Assembly: GCA_944386525.1 (NCBI GenBank)
Contig: CALXBL010000002.1
Coordinates: 1 to 64,000, forward strand
Reading direction: 5' to 3'
Length of the DNA stretch: 64,000 bases
Origin: an uncultured Ruminococcus sp.
Lineage (GTDB): Bacteria > Bacillota > Clostridia > Oscillospirales > Ruminococcaceae
Positions 8,388-17,192 of the stretch are shown in pieces. Every line of letters begins with the position of its first letter. Within the stretch, counting starts at the first letter, position 1. The notes beneath the pieces were generated by a model that saw only the letters and a program-made list of their open reading frames with translations, searched no databases and was not told where the DNA came from. The translations under genes were made by a program, and so were the position numbers.

Positions 8388-9077
8388 ATGATAGAAATGA
8401 GAGATGTCTCCGTTGTCTACTCCGGCGGAGTGGATGCGCTGCATCATGTCAATCTGAAGATAAACGACGGTGACTTTGCCTTCGTAGTGGGACCGTCTGG
8501 CGCAGGCAAGAGCACCCTTATCAAGCTTATCCTGAAAGAGATCGACCCAAGCAGCGGAGCAATTTATGTAAACGGATATAATCTGAATAAGCTGCGCCGC
8601 CGCAGGATACCTGCACTGCGCAGGACGATAGGCTTTGTATTCCAGGATTTCAGGCTTATATCATCAATGACAGTATATGAAAACGTGGCATTCGTGCTGC
8701 GTGTAGTTGACGCACCGCCAAAGTACATAAAAAAGCGTGTGAAATACGTTATTGATCTGGTAGGTCTGTCAGACAAGGCGAACAATTATCCCAATGAGCT
8801 GTCGGGCGGCGAGATGCAGCGTGTTGCTATCGCACGTGCCCTTGTGAACGACCCGCAGCTTATTATTGCCGATGAGCCTACGGGAAATATCGACCCGGAA
8901 ATGTCGTACGAGATAATGGAGCTGCTCCAGAGTATTAATGAGATAGGTACCACTATACTCATGGTAACGCACGAGCACAGCCTTGTACGCCATTTCGGCG
9001 GACGTATCATCAATATCAATCAGGGCGAGATAGTCTTTGATGAGATAGTTGGAGGCAATTTGATAAATGAGAGCTAG
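8388..9077 (+). CDS. ftsE: Cell division ATP-binding protein FtsE
   Basis: ABC ATPase of the FtsEX complex, which does not transport but signals across the membrane to peptidoglycan hydrolases. It has Walker A GPSGAGKST (about residues 36-44), Q-loop VFQDFRLI, signature LSGGEMQR, Walker B LIIADEPTGN and the switch His in MVTHEH. The 229-residue length is typical. The ATG at 8388 is preferred to a TTG at 8376 that abuts the Shine-Dalgarno AAAGGA. The end overlaps ftsX by 11 bases. Confidence 0.96.
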   Translation: MIEMRDVSVVYSGGVDALHHVNLKINDGDFAFVVGPSGAGKSTLIKLILKEIDPSSGAIYVNGYNLNKLRRRRIPALRRTIGFVFQDFRLISSMTVYENVAFVLRVVDAPPKYIKKRVKYVIDLVGLSDKANNYPNELSGGEMQRVAIARALVNDPQLIIADEPTGNIDPEMSYEIMELLQSINEIGTTILMVTHEHSLVRHFGGRIININQGEIVFDEIVGGNLINES

Positions 9078-9972
9078 TGGTGTAAGATATCTGCTGGGAA
9101 AGGGATTTGAAAATATCTGGAAAAACAGGATGATGGCGTTTGCTTCATTCTGCGTACTGCTTATCTCGCTGCTGCTGGTGGGATTATCAGTCCTTGTATC
9201 CATGAATATTTCGTCCATGATCGGCGGAATGGAAGACAAAAACGAGGTCATCATCTACCTTGAAGATGATACAACTGATATAGAGATAAGTGATCTTTAT
9301 GGCGCTCTTTGCCGTATGGACAACGTTGCAGAAGCCAATTTCTATTCCAAGGAGGAGGCTTTTGAAGATATGAAGGCAAGCATGACCGATGCAGAGCTTC
9401 TGTTTGATTCTCTGGGCGAGGACAATCCTCTGGTGGATTCCTATCGGGTGCGTGTTGCCGATATCGACCGCATTGACGAGACTATAGCTGCAATTGAAAC
9501 GATGGATAATATCGAATCAATAAGCGCTCCTATGGACTTTGTGAATGTACTTATAGAGCTGAGACATATACTCGCACTCATATTTGCAGTTATTATAGCA
9601 GCTCTTGTTATTATTTCGATAGTTATCATAGCCAACACAACAAAGGCAAGCGTATTTGCCCGCCGTGCTGAGATACAGATCATGAAGTACGTGGGCGCTA
9701 CTAATTCATTCATACGCATACCGTTTTTTGTAGAGGGCATGGTAACGGGTTTTTTTGCAGGCTGCGGCGCTTTGGCGATCACATGGTTCGGCTATGACGC
9801 TCTTGTTGAGCTGCTGACCGGCGGTACAAATGTGGTCTCTATTTTCGGGATTTCGAGCATCATACAGTTTGAGGAAGTTGCTATACCGGTAATTGTAGCA
9901 TATCTTGCGGCAGGAACGTTCTTTGGGGCAATCGGAACGGTATTCTCAACACGCAAGCATCTGAACGTCTGA
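9067..9972 (+). CDS. ftsX: Cell division protein FtsX (permease-like)
   Basis: Membrane partner of FtsE. The 301-residue protein has four predicted transmembrane helices (about residues 21-43, 170-193, 220-245 and 272-294) and a large extracytoplasmic loop (about 45-165), the region that contacts hydrolase coiled coils in studied species. The ARRAEIQIMKYVGATNSFIR segment is the conserved cytoplasmic loop. It is translationally coupled to ftsE by overlap, and the M23 peptidase follows. Confidence 0.95.
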   Translation: MRASGVRYLLGKGFENIWKNRMMAFASFCVLLISLLLVGLSVLVSMNISSMIGGMEDKNEVIIYLEDDTTDIEISDLYGALCRMDNVAEANFYSKEEAFEDMKASMTDAELLFDSLGEDNPLVDSYRVRVADIDRIDETIAAIETMDNIESISAPMDFVNVLIELRHILALIFAVIIAALVIISIVIIANTTKASVFARRAEIQIMKYVGATNSFIRIPFFVEGMVTGFFAGCGALAITWFGYDALVELLTGGTNVVSIFGISSIIQFEEVAIPVIVAYLAAGTFFGAIGTVFSTRKHLNV

Positions 9973-9974
9973 AA

Positions 9975-10004
9975 GGAGGAATTCCGCACTGCGGAAGAAC
10001 TATT
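9975..10004 (+). promoter_or_regulatory. Shine-Dalgarno separated from its start codon by a hairpin
   Basis: GGAGGA (9975-9980) is 24 bases from the ATG of the M23 gene, too far for normal initiation. Between them lies a perfect 6-bp hairpin (TTCCGC 9982-9987, loop ACT, GCGGAA 9991-9996). Folding it leaves an effective spacing of about 9 bases. Confidence 0.5.
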
Positions 10005-11447
10005 ATGCAGAAACGAGGTTTATTGCGCTTTGTCAGTGCTGCGCTCAGCGTGACTGTTCTGGCAGGAAGCGTATACTGTAAGGATATATGGAACGAACCG
10101 CCTGTATGGGCATGGGCTTCATCGGAGCTCCAGGAGCAGAAAGAGGCAAACGACGCTGAGATCGCAAATATGCAGGATCAGCTTGAAGACCTTGGCTCAG
10201 AACAGGCGTCCGAGGCTGAATATCAGGAGACTCTTACAAATAAGCTGGAACTCCAACAGGAGAATATTGCTATTGTCGACGAACAGCTTACACGTTTGGA
10301 GGAGGAGATCGATAAAACTCAGCAGGAGATAGCCGACACGGAAGTCGAGATAACCAATATGGAGGCTGATATTGCTGTTGGCCTTGATGAGTTCAAGGGC
10401 AGGATACGTGCAATGTACATAAGCGGCAACAACAGCCTTGCATCAGTACTGGTGGGAGCTACCGACTTCTTTGATTTCCTGTCAAAGTATAATCTCATCT
10501 CACGAGTGGCAAAGCACGACAATGAGCTTATCCACGATCTGAATGGTCAGCTTACAGAGTGCAACGAAAAGAAGGAGTACCTTGAAGCTGAAAAGGAGGA
10601 GCTTGATATTCAGCTTGCTGATGAGACTGAAAAGAGGGATGAGCTGAAAACAGCTATCATTGAACTTCAGTACGATTACGAGGAATCAGTTGAATATTCA
10701 CAGATGCTCGACAACAAGGCGGCTCTGCTCAGTGATGGCATTGCAGATCTGGAGGCTTCCAACGCTGAACTGGAGGCTGAGGATGAACGTATCCTTCAGG
10801 CTATTCTTGCCGCCGAGGAGGAAAAGAGAAAGCAGGAGGAAGCTGCAAAGACTACAACTACTGCAAAGCCTGCTTCTCCTGTAACTACCACAACTACTAC
10901 GAAAAAGCCGTCAAATGAAAACGGCGGCAATGCCCAGAAACCGGTTCAGACTACAAAGGCACCGGTGCAGACAACAGCAAAGACCACCACAACAACTACT
11001 ACAACTCAGTCATCCTCATCGTCCACAGGACGATTTGCATGGCCATGCCCTGGATTCTACACACTGACCAGCGGCTTTGGTCCGAGATGGGGCACACATC
11101 ACAGCGGCATCGACATTGCCGGCGGCGGCATATCAGGAGCTGCGGCTGTATCCTCACTGAGTGGTACAGTTATCCATGTAAGCTCCGGATGCACCCATAA
11201 CTACGGCAAGAGTTCAAGCTGCGGCTGCGGCGGCGGATACGGCAACTATGTTATCGTTCAGCACAGCAACGGCTTTGCTACAGTCTACGCACATCTTTCA
11301 TCTGTAGCAGTTTCTAAGGGACAGAGCGTTTATCAGGGTCAGACTGTAGGTTATGTAGGTTCTACGGGATTTTCTACAGGCCCGCACCTGCATTATGAGG
11401 TTCGTCTTAACGGTACCAGAGTTGACCCGGAGGCTTACCTCTACTAA
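10005..11447 (+). CDS. Secreted murein hydrolase activator/endopeptidase: coiled coil plus M23 (LytM) domain
   Basis: A 480-residue exported protein: signal-like hydrophobic segment (about 5-25), long coiled coil rich in Glu/Gln/Leu (about 40-280), Thr/Pro linker (about 285-340) and a C-terminal M23 domain. Zinc ligands are present: HHSGID and HLHYE. A short Cys/Gly-rich insert (SSCGCGGGYG) lies inside the domain. The layout parallels CwlO, PcsB and EnvC, the FtsEX-controlled hydrolases or activators, and it follows ftsX by 32 bases, so it is probably the FtsX partner (inference). Its start is reached through a hairpin-spaced Shine-Dalgarno. Confidence 0.93.
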   Translation: MQKRGLLRFVSAALSVTVLAGSVYCKDIWNEPPVWAWASSELQEQKEANDAEIANMQDQLEDLGSEQASEAEYQETLTNKLELQQENIAIVDEQLTRLEEEIDKTQQEIADTEVEITNMEADIAVGLDEFKGRIRAMYISGNNSLASVLVGATDFFDFLSKYNLISRVAKHDNELIHDLNGQLTECNEKKEYLEAEKEELDIQLADETEKRDELKTAIIELQYDYEESVEYSQMLDNKAALLSDGIADLEASNAELEAEDERILQAILAAEEEKRKQEEAAKTTTTAKPASPVTTTTTTKKPSNENGGNAQKPVQTTKAPVQTTAKTTTTTTTTQSSSSSTGRFAWPCPGFYTLTSGFGPRWGTHHSGIDIAGGGISGAAAVSSLSGTVIHVSSGCTHNYGKSSSCGCGGGYGNYVIVQHSNGFATVYAHLSSVAVSKGQSVYQGQTVGYVGSTGFSTGPHLHYEVRLNGTRVDPEAYLY

Positions 11448-11492
11448 TAAACGGGGTACATAATACTTAAATAACTGGTATAAAATAATAAG

Positions 11493-11525
11493 AGGGCAGG
11501 GGACAGGTGATTCTCTGCCCTTTTT
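11493..11525 (+). terminator. Terminator between the M23 gene and ctpA
   Basis: AGGGCAG / CTGCCCT stem with an internal loop, followed by five Ts. It ends only 17 bases before the ctpA start and may attenuate rather than fully stop read-through. Confidence 0.75.
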
Positions 11526-11541
11526 GAGACGAGGTGGCTAT

Positions 11542-12723
11542 ATGGAAAATTTTGATATTGATGAAAGAGAAAGACGCTCCGTTCTGCCATATGTGCTGTT
11601 TGGAGTTATAGCAGTACTGGGTGTTGTCTGCGTACTTTTGTGGCAGAGGAACGCCGAGCTTGAAAGTGAGCTTGAAGATACGGCAAGGCTCGCAGAGCTT
11701 AGCGAATATGTGGATGAGAAATACTACACCAGCACCGATGAGGACGCCCTTATGGACGGCGCACTCAAAGGATACATCTCAGGACTTGAAGACCCTTATT
11801 CATCATATCTCACTATGGATGAATACAACAGCTGGCAGGAGATGGAATCAGGCACATCTGTGGGTATAGGCATTACTGTCACATATGATGAGGCAGGTTT
11901 GTATGTAATATCTGTTACAGAGGATTCTCCTGCTGAAAAGGGCGGATTTATGGCTGACGATATCATAACTGCAGTTGACGGCAAGCTTGTTTCTGAGCTT
12001 GGATACGAGGAGTCTGTTGCGGCAGTTAAGGGAGAGATAGGCACAGATGTAACTCTCACAGTAGACAGAGCCGGTGAGGAGCTGGAGCTTGTTATAACAC
12101 GTGAGGAGATAGTATCAATAAGTGCAAAAGGAGAGATGCTCTCTGGAAATGTGGGATATATCCGCATTTCAGCATTCAGGGAGAACACCTTTGAGCAGTA
12201 TCAGGCGGCTATGGACGAACTTCTGAAAGATGGTGCAGAGTCGATAATATTTGATGTGAGAGACAACGGCGGCGGACTGCTCACATCTGTTGAGGACGTA
12301 CTTGACCCTCTGCTGCCGGAGGGAGATATAGCTGTAGCCAATTACGGTGACGGAACTGTAAGGACTATAGTAGAATCCGACGCTGAGGAACTGACCATAC
12401 CAATGGTGGTATTGATGAATGAGAACACAGCAAGTGCAGGAGAGCTTTTTGCGGCGTCGCTTAGTGATTTCGGCAAGGCACAGCTTGTAGGTACGGTGAC
12501 TTTTGGCAAGGGCGTCATGCAGGACACGAGAACTGTTGCAGGGGGCGCAGTAACTCTTACAGTTGCGACTTACCAGACGGTAAAGGGTGAGTGTTATCAT
12601 GGAGTGGGCGTATCACCTGACGTGGAGGTGACATTGCCGGAGGAATACACTGTAGATTTTGATGAACCTGATATAGAGGGTGACGCACAGTTAAAGGCGG
12701 CATATGGGCTGCTGACGAAATAA
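11542..12723 (+). CDS. ctpA: S41 family C-terminal processing peptidase (CtpA-like)
   Basis: Serine protease with a PDZ domain, anchored outside the membrane. The 393-residue protein has a cytoplasmic N-terminus, one transmembrane helix (about 15-35), a PDZ domain (about 105-185, SPAEKGGFMADDIITAVDG) and the S41 catalytic core with Ser in ENTASAGELFAASL and Lys in GTVTFGKGVMQ. ATG at 11542 follows GAGGTGG; an upstream TTG is less likely. Clostridia often place such a protease after ftsEX and an M23 hydrolase, where it may process or degrade the hydrolase (inference). Confidence 0.93.
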   Translation: MENFDIDERERRSVLPYVLFGVIAVLGVVCVLLWQRNAELESELEDTARLAELSEYVDEKYYTSTDEDALMDGALKGYISGLEDPYSSYLTMDEYNSWQEMESGTSVGIGITVTYDEAGLYVISVTEDSPAEKGGFMADDIITAVDGKLVSELGYEESVAAVKGEIGTDVTLTVDRAGEELELVITREEIVSISAKGEMLSGNVGYIRISAFRENTFEQYQAAMDELLKDGAESIIFDVRDNGGGLLTSVEDVLDPLLPEGDIAVANYGDGTVRTIVESDAEELTIPMVVLMNENTASAGELFAASLSDFGKAQLVGTVTFGKGVMQDTRTVAGGAVTLTVATYQTVKGECYHGVGVSPDVEVTLPEEYTVDFDEPDIEGDAQLKAAYGLLTK

Positions 12724-12741
12724 TGCAGTCATAAAATAAAT

Positions 12742-12766
12742 AAACGTCCCGGGTAATGGGACGTTT
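12742..12766 (+). terminator. Hairpin after ctpA
   Basis: Perfect 9-bp inverted repeat AAACGTCCC / GGGACGTTT with a 7-base loop, 18 bases past the ctpA stop. There is no downstream T run, so termination efficiency is uncertain. Confidence 0.5.
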
Positions 12767-12823
12767 AGAACGTACTATTAAAACACACTAAACCACACAA
12801 ACACAAACTTTAATCATATGCTG

Positions 12824-12867
12824 AAAAAGTCTGCCGCATACTAACGGCAGACTTTCTGTTTATAGAT
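12824..12867. repeat. 44-base hairpin repeat, copy A
   Basis: Contains the perfect 11-bp stem AAAGTCTGCCG / CGGCAGACTTT. A second copy with one mismatch lies at 15993-16036. Both are between convergent genes. On the minus strand the stem ends in a short T run, so it may terminate the MFS gene. Bases 12868-12987 hold only a weaker CCTGCA / TGCAGG stem. Confidence 0.85.
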
Positions 12868-12987
12868 GCCTTGTACCTGCAGGGCGAAGAATTCTCTTGC
12901 AGGACTTATCCTCATACCACCATAGACATTCGCCGTGACTCCGCTAAAGGGTGAATTTCATTTGGCGATTCACGTTTGTGCGTTATT

Positions 12988-14202
12988 TTAGGTTGCCTTT
13001 ACATTCTGGGTTTGTGTGCCTTTTGAGGCAGTTCTTGCTTCACGCCTGTAAAGCATCAGAACTGCAATAAACATCACCGGGAAAATAACAGCGCTCAGTA
13101 TTCCTATGGAAAGCTCGCCGCCGAAGATATCCGATACAAACCCCACCAGCGTAGGACCTGCATTGCAGCCAAGATCACCGGCGAGGGCAAGGAGTGCAAA
13201 CATTCCCGTGCCGCCTGACTTAAGAGATGCTGCTCCCAGACTAAATACGCCTGGCCAGAGTATTCCCACAGAAAATCCGCATATTCCGCAGCCCATAAGA
13301 CTTATCGCAGGTATGGGGGAAAGTGCTGTTACAAGATATGCGGCTATGCAAAGGCATATGCTGAAGGTCATGAATTTAACAAGATTTATTCTGTCGCCGA
13401 ATTTTCCGTAGAGCAAACGTGCCAGTCCCATGAGAACTGCAAAGAACATAGGTCCGGCAATATCGCCAACAGCCTTGCTTACGCCAAGTCCCTGTTCCGC
13501 AAAAGCTGACGACCACTGACTTACCGCCAGCTCACAAGCGCCTGCACATAACATGAGCATGAGCAGTATCCAGAATATCCTGGATTTGAGAAGACCGTAT
13601 ACAGGTATAGTCTCCTCATCCTCGCTGAGCAGCGGAGCTATGGGTACTCTTGTAAATATTATACCGTTTACGAGAGGTATGCACGCCCATATGAGTGCCA
13701 TTATTCTCCAGTTTTCTATGCCGTAGGTTTTAAAGAAAACTGTGGAGATAAATACAACTCCCATCTGTCCCCAGCAGTAGAAGGAGTGGAGCATACTCAT
13801 GGTCTTTTCCTTGTGGTCGGTGGGACAAGCTTCTACTACCGGACTTACAAGCACCTCCAACAGACCGCCGCCTATAGCGTACATGACTACTGATATGAGT
13901 ATGCCTGCATACGCCGAGGGCAGGATATACGGCAGGAATGCAAGGCATATAAATCCTGCAGCAGCAAGAAAATGGGCAAGCACCATTCCGGCACGGTAGC
14001 CTATTTTGTCGATGTACTTTGCTGCGGCAAGGTCAGTCAGCAGCTGGACTGAAAAGTTGACCGTTATAAGAGATGTTACCTGCGAAAGGCTCAGTCCCAG
14101 CTCAGACCGAAACGTGAGAAACAATAGGGGTACAAAGTTATTCACTACAGCTTGTACTATATATCCGGTGAAGCAGCTTCTTATCGTATGATTATATGTC
14201 AT
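12988..14202 (-). CDS. Major facilitator superfamily transporter
   Basis: A 404-residue integral membrane protein with about twelve hydrophobic helices, an MFS-type loop after helix 2 (AAKYIDKIGYRAGMV) and a second-half equivalent (LLYGKFGDRINLV). No substrate can be read from the sequence; the fold resembles sugar-type MFS carriers. It has its own promoter (rc of 14235-14263) and Shine-Dalgarno GAAAGGAAG, and is transcribed alone against the surrounding plus-strand genes. Codon use and GC look like the neighbours. Confidence 0.88.
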   Translation of the reverse strand: MTYNHTIRSCFTGYIVQAVVNNFVPLLFLTFRSELGLSLSQVTSLITVNFSVQLLTDLAAAKYIDKIGYRAGMVLAHFLAAAGFICLAFLPYILPSAYAGILISVVMYAIGGGLLEVLVSPVVEACPTDHKEKTMSMLHSFYCWGQMGVVFISTVFFKTYGIENWRIMALIWACIPLVNGIIFTRVPIAPLLSEDEETIPVYGLLKSRIFWILLMLMLCAGACELAVSQWSSAFAEQGLGVSKAVGDIAGPMFFAVLMGLARLLYGKFGDRINLVKFMTFSICLCIAAYLVTALSPIPAISLMGCGICGFSVGILWPGVFSLGAASLKSGGTGMFALLALAGDLGCNAGPTLVGFVSDIFGGELSIGILSAVIFPVMFIAVLMLYRREARTASKGTQTQNVKAT

Positions 14203-14234
14203 ATTATTCTTCCTTTCATAAAAATATCAGGTAA

Positions 14235-14263
14235 ATTATATTACAGTACAAGACCGTTGTCAA
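14235..14263 (-). promoter_or_regulatory. Sigma-A promoter of the MFS gene
   Basis: Minus-strand TTGACA (rc of 14258-14263), 17-base spacer, TATAAT (rc of 14235-14240), about 30 bases before the start codon. Confidence 0.85.
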
Positions 14264-14299
14264 TGGCATTAGAAAATTTGACAAAACAGAGATTTCCTA

Positions 14300-14328
14300 T
14301 TTACAAAATATCAAATGTATGATATAAT
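14300..14328 (+). promoter_or_regulatory. Sigma-A promoter of the nfeD-SPFH pair
   Basis: TTTACA (14300-14305), 17-base spacer, TATAAT (14323-14328) with TGA before the -10, divergent from the MFS promoter. Confidence 0.85.
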
Positions 14329-14374
14329 AATTATATGTGAAAATGGATATATTACATGGGAAGGGATGGTATAA

Positions 14375-14833
14375 TTGATAGAAGCAATAGTTTTATGGAG
14401 TATACTTCTTGTGGTATCAATCGTTGCCGAGCTCGCAACGCAGCAGCTTGTATGTATATGGTTTGCGGCAGGAAGCCTTGGCGCACTTATTACTGCTGCT
14501 GCAAATGCATCATGGACAGTTCAGCTTATAGTATTTGTGGCACTGTCTGTGCTGCTGCTCATATTCACACGGCCGATACTTCGCAAGGTTCTGGGTTTTG
14601 AGTTCAAGGATACAAATGCAAAGCTGGATATAGGCAAGACTGCTGTCGTTATTCAGGAGATAGACAGCATCAAAGGCACAGGCAGAGTTCGTCTCGGAGA
14701 CTCTGAGTGGATCGCAGTAGCTGAATCTGAGCTTGTTGTTCCCGTAGGCACAACGGTGAGAGTCGACAAAATAGATGGCGCAAAGCTGTTTGTATCCCTT
14801 TTGCCGGAAAAGGAAACTGAAAATATAAAATGA
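14375..14833 (+). CDS. NfeD-like membrane protein (TTG start)
   Basis: A 152-residue protein with three closely spaced hydrophobic helices (about 2-20, 25-45, 48-66) followed by a soluble OB-fold-like domain (about 85-145, GKTAVVIQEIDSIKGTGRVR). This is the short NfeD type, which nearly always sits beside an SPFH/stomatin gene, as here (19 bases upstream of it). Such pairs are linked to membrane microdomains. Start taken as TTG after GAAGGGATGG; no ATG fits this frame. Confidence 0.88.
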   Translation: MIEAIVLWSILLVVSIVAELATQQLVCIWFAAGSLGALITAAANASWTVQLIVFVALSVLLLIFTRPILRKVLGFEFKDTNAKLDIGKTAVVIQEIDSIKGTGRVRLGDSEWIAVAESELVVPVGTTVRVDKIDGAKLFVSLLPEKETENIK

Positions 14834-14852
14834 CAATTGGAGGAGCTTTTTT

Positions 14853-15839
14853 ATGATATTTGTAATTTTAGGCATTATTATTCTTCTGGTGATAGTTCTC
14901 ATCACACGCATCAAGATTGTACCTCAGTCCAATATCTATGTTGTAGAGCGTCTGGGCGCATTTTACAAGGCTTGGGAAACAGGTATACATTTCCTTGTAC
15001 CATTCATCGACAGAGTTGCAAGAAAGGTATCCATCAAGGAACAGGTGGTTGACTTTAAGCCTCAGCCTGTTATCACTAAGGATAACGTTACAATGCAGAT
15101 AGACACTGTAGTATTCTTCCAGATCACAAATGCGGTACAGTATACCTACGGTGTAGAACGTCCCATTGCTGCTATTGAGAACCTGACTGCAACAACCCTC
15201 CGTAATATAATCGGTGAGCTTGAACTGGACGCTACCCTTACATCACGTGATCTGATCAACACAAGAATAACAGAGGTTCTCGACCTTGCAACAGACCGTT
15301 GGGGTATCAAGGTTATACGTGTTGAGCTGAAGAACATCCTGCCGCCTAACGAGATCCAAGATGCTATGGAAAAGCAGATGAAGGCAGAACGTGAAAAGCG
15401 TGAGAAGATACTCCGTGCAGAGGGCGAGAAACAATATCAGATAACTGTTGCCGAGGGTGAAAAGGCAGCAATGATCCTCCGGGCAGAGAGCGAAAAGCAG
15501 ACTGAAATCCTCCGTGCCGAGGCTGAAAAGGAGGCAACTATCCTCCGTGCGGACGCTATACGTGAGGAGAAGATAAGAGTTGCTGCCGGTGAGGCTAATG
15601 CGATCGAAATGGTACAGAAGGCATATGCGGAGAGCCTTGTAATGCTCCGTGAATCTTCTCCTGATCAGGCAGTACTTCAGCTGAAGGCTATTGAGGCGTT
15701 CGGCAAGGCTGCTGACGGCAAGGCTACAAAGATAATCATTCCAAGTGAGATACAGGGACTTGCTGGTCTTGCAGGCGGTCTTAAATCCGTAGTGGACGGT
15801 GTGGAAGACGCTGCAGATTCACCTGCTGTTAAAAAATAA
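14853..15839 (+). CDS. SPFH/Band 7 (stomatin-like, QmcA type) membrane protein
   Basis: A 328-residue protein with one N-terminal membrane helix (about 1-18), an SPFH domain (about 19-190, including NIYVVERLGAFYKAWETGIH) and a helical region with repeated ILRAE(A/S/G)EK motifs (about 170-240) that forms a coiled coil for oligomerisation. The C-terminus is Ala/Gly-rich. It probably organises membrane microdomains or controls membrane proteolysis with its NfeD partner; no substrate can be read. A strong terminator follows. Confidence 0.92.
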   Translation: MIFVILGIIILLVIVLITRIKIVPQSNIYVVERLGAFYKAWETGIHFLVPFIDRVARKVSIKEQVVDFKPQPVITKDNVTMQIDTVVFFQITNAVQYTYGVERPIAAIENLTATTLRNIIGELELDATLTSRDLINTRITEVLDLATDRWGIKVIRVELKNILPPNEIQDAMEKQMKAEREKREKILRAEGEKQYQITVAEGEKAAMILRAESEKQTEILRAEAEKEATILRADAIREEKIRVAAGEANAIEMVQKAYAESLVMLRESSPDQAVLQLKAIEAFGKAADGKATKIIIPSEIQGLAGLAGGLKSVVDGVEDAADSPAVKK

Positions 15840-15846
15840 TAATAAG

Positions 15847-15875
15847 AGGCAGTCTTGTAAAGGACTGCCTTTTTG
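15847..15875 (+). terminator. Terminator of the NfeD-SPFH operon
   Basis: AGGCAGTC / GACTGCCT stem with an 8-base loop, followed by five Ts, just past the SPFH stop. Bases 15876-15992 show nothing further. Confidence 0.9.
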
Positions 15876-15992
15876 TGTGATGTGAATAAGTTATGAATGT
15901 TTAAATATGGCGTTTTGTCAATGGACAGTGGATTTCAGGCGGAACGTTTAAAACGCACAAAGCTATTCAAATAGAACTGGGGTCGTATGTCA

Positions 15993-16036
15993 AAAAAGTC
16001 TGCCGCATACTAACGGCAGACTTTCTATTTATAGAT
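15993..16036. repeat. 44-base hairpin repeat, copy B
   Basis: Identical to 12824-12867 except for one base. It lies about 50 bases past the stop of the minus-strand TPR gene, where its minus-strand T run could terminate that gene. Confidence 0.85.
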
Positions 16037-16086
16037 ATTTTGTTCTGGTTTAATTCATCACCTTGCGGAGCACTGTTTCAGGGTTG

Positions 16087-17100
16087 TTACTTTATCTTAT
16101 CAAGCTGATTGATCGTATTTTTAACATCAGGATCGTTTGTCAGTCCGTAAAGTATGCGGAAATATATCTTTGCTCTGGGTATATCCTTCTTTTCGAATGA
16201 ATCCTTTGCAAGTGCTGCAACTACAGCTGTAACCTCCTCATTCGGACCCGGCTTTAGACCGTACTTTTCAAATGCCTCGTTCACCTTTGTGCGTGACGGA
16301 GGATTGATCTTCTTGCCTGTAACAGTGTGTATATGATGCAGCTCAGCTGTAATTATCGGATTGTTTGCGTATATCATAGCCTCGTAATAGAAACAAACTG
16401 CACTGTCATAATCCTTTATCTCCACACAATAGAAGCCGAGATTGCAGTAGCAGCGTGAGATCTCTTCTGGGGTGGTTGCAATGCTCAGGGTTTCCTTGGT
16501 GCAGCCGAGCAGGTCTTCGGGTTGATTCATGAATTTATAGCACTCAGCCAGTTCGAAGTAAGCATCGGTATTGAGAGGATTGTAGCGGATAGCGTCCTCC
16601 AGAACGGCAACAGCGTCAGCTGGTCTTTTAGCCTCCAACAGATTGTAGCCGTGGAGCATTACCATACGTGAAAGGTCAAACGGCGGACGCTCCAGACGCT
16701 TTGAGGGTTGATAGAAATAAAGGTAAAGCTGGTGCTCCAGCGGATTGCGAAGGCTCAGGTACATAAGTTCCTCAGTTTCACGGTATGCAAGTCGTATCTT
16801 AGTGTAAAGTCCCTCAGTCAGCTTGAAAGCCTCTTCGTGCTTATTATCCTTTATAAGCTGGAGAGCCTCGTTCATAACGGCGTCGAGACGCTTTTCGTCA
16901 AGATACATCATTTTTGAGACCTGTTCCTTTTTATCCTCGGGAAGTATCTCGTATGCAAGCTCAGCGATACCGCTTTCGATCTCGGCAGCGTCCTTATGGT
17001 TCTTGTATTTTGTGACCTGACCTTCCAGATACGCCATATCAACGCCGTATTCTCCTGAGAGTCCGTCACGTATTTCCTGTAAAATTTCTTTTGTACTCAT
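16087..17100 (-). CDS. Tetratricopeptide-repeat protein, function unknown
   Basis: A 337-residue soluble, helical protein. TPR-like pairs are visible at about residues 145-230 (AVLEDAIRYNPLNTDAYFEL; CYCNLGFYCVEIKDYDSAVC) with the usual small-residue/aromatic spacing. No catalytic domain, signal peptide or membrane helix is seen, so an adaptor role is likely but unproven. It is a monocistronic minus-strand gene between convergent neighbours; a good Shine-Dalgarno (AAAGGAGT) precedes the ATG. Confidence 0.75.
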   Translation of the reverse strand: MSTKEILQEIRDGLSGEYGVDMAYLEGQVTKYKNHKDAAEIESGIAELAYEILPEDKKEQVSKMMYLDEKRLDAVMNEALQLIKDNKHEEAFKLTEGLYTKIRLAYRETEELMYLSLRNPLEHQLYLYFYQPSKRLERPPFDLSRMVMLHGYNLLEAKRPADAVAVLEDAIRYNPLNTDAYFELAECYKFMNQPEDLLGCTKETLSIATTPEEISRCYCNLGFYCVEIKDYDSAVCFYYEAMIYANNPIITAELHHIHTVTGKKINPPSRTKVNEAFEKYGLKPGPNEEVTAVVAALAKDSFEKKDIPRAKIYFRILYGLTNDPDVKNTINQLDKIK

Positions 17101-17192
17101 TTATTTAACTCCTTTTTTGTGGTGCGACTTAGTATGATATCCACCTTACTCCTGTTATTATACCATATTCAGACATAAATTGCAACACTTTT

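Noticed and set aside
10840-11030. ACA/ACT-rich stretch in the M23 gene as a microsatellite or insertion
   Set aside because: It encodes an in-frame Thr-rich linker of the kind common in secreted proteins of this group.
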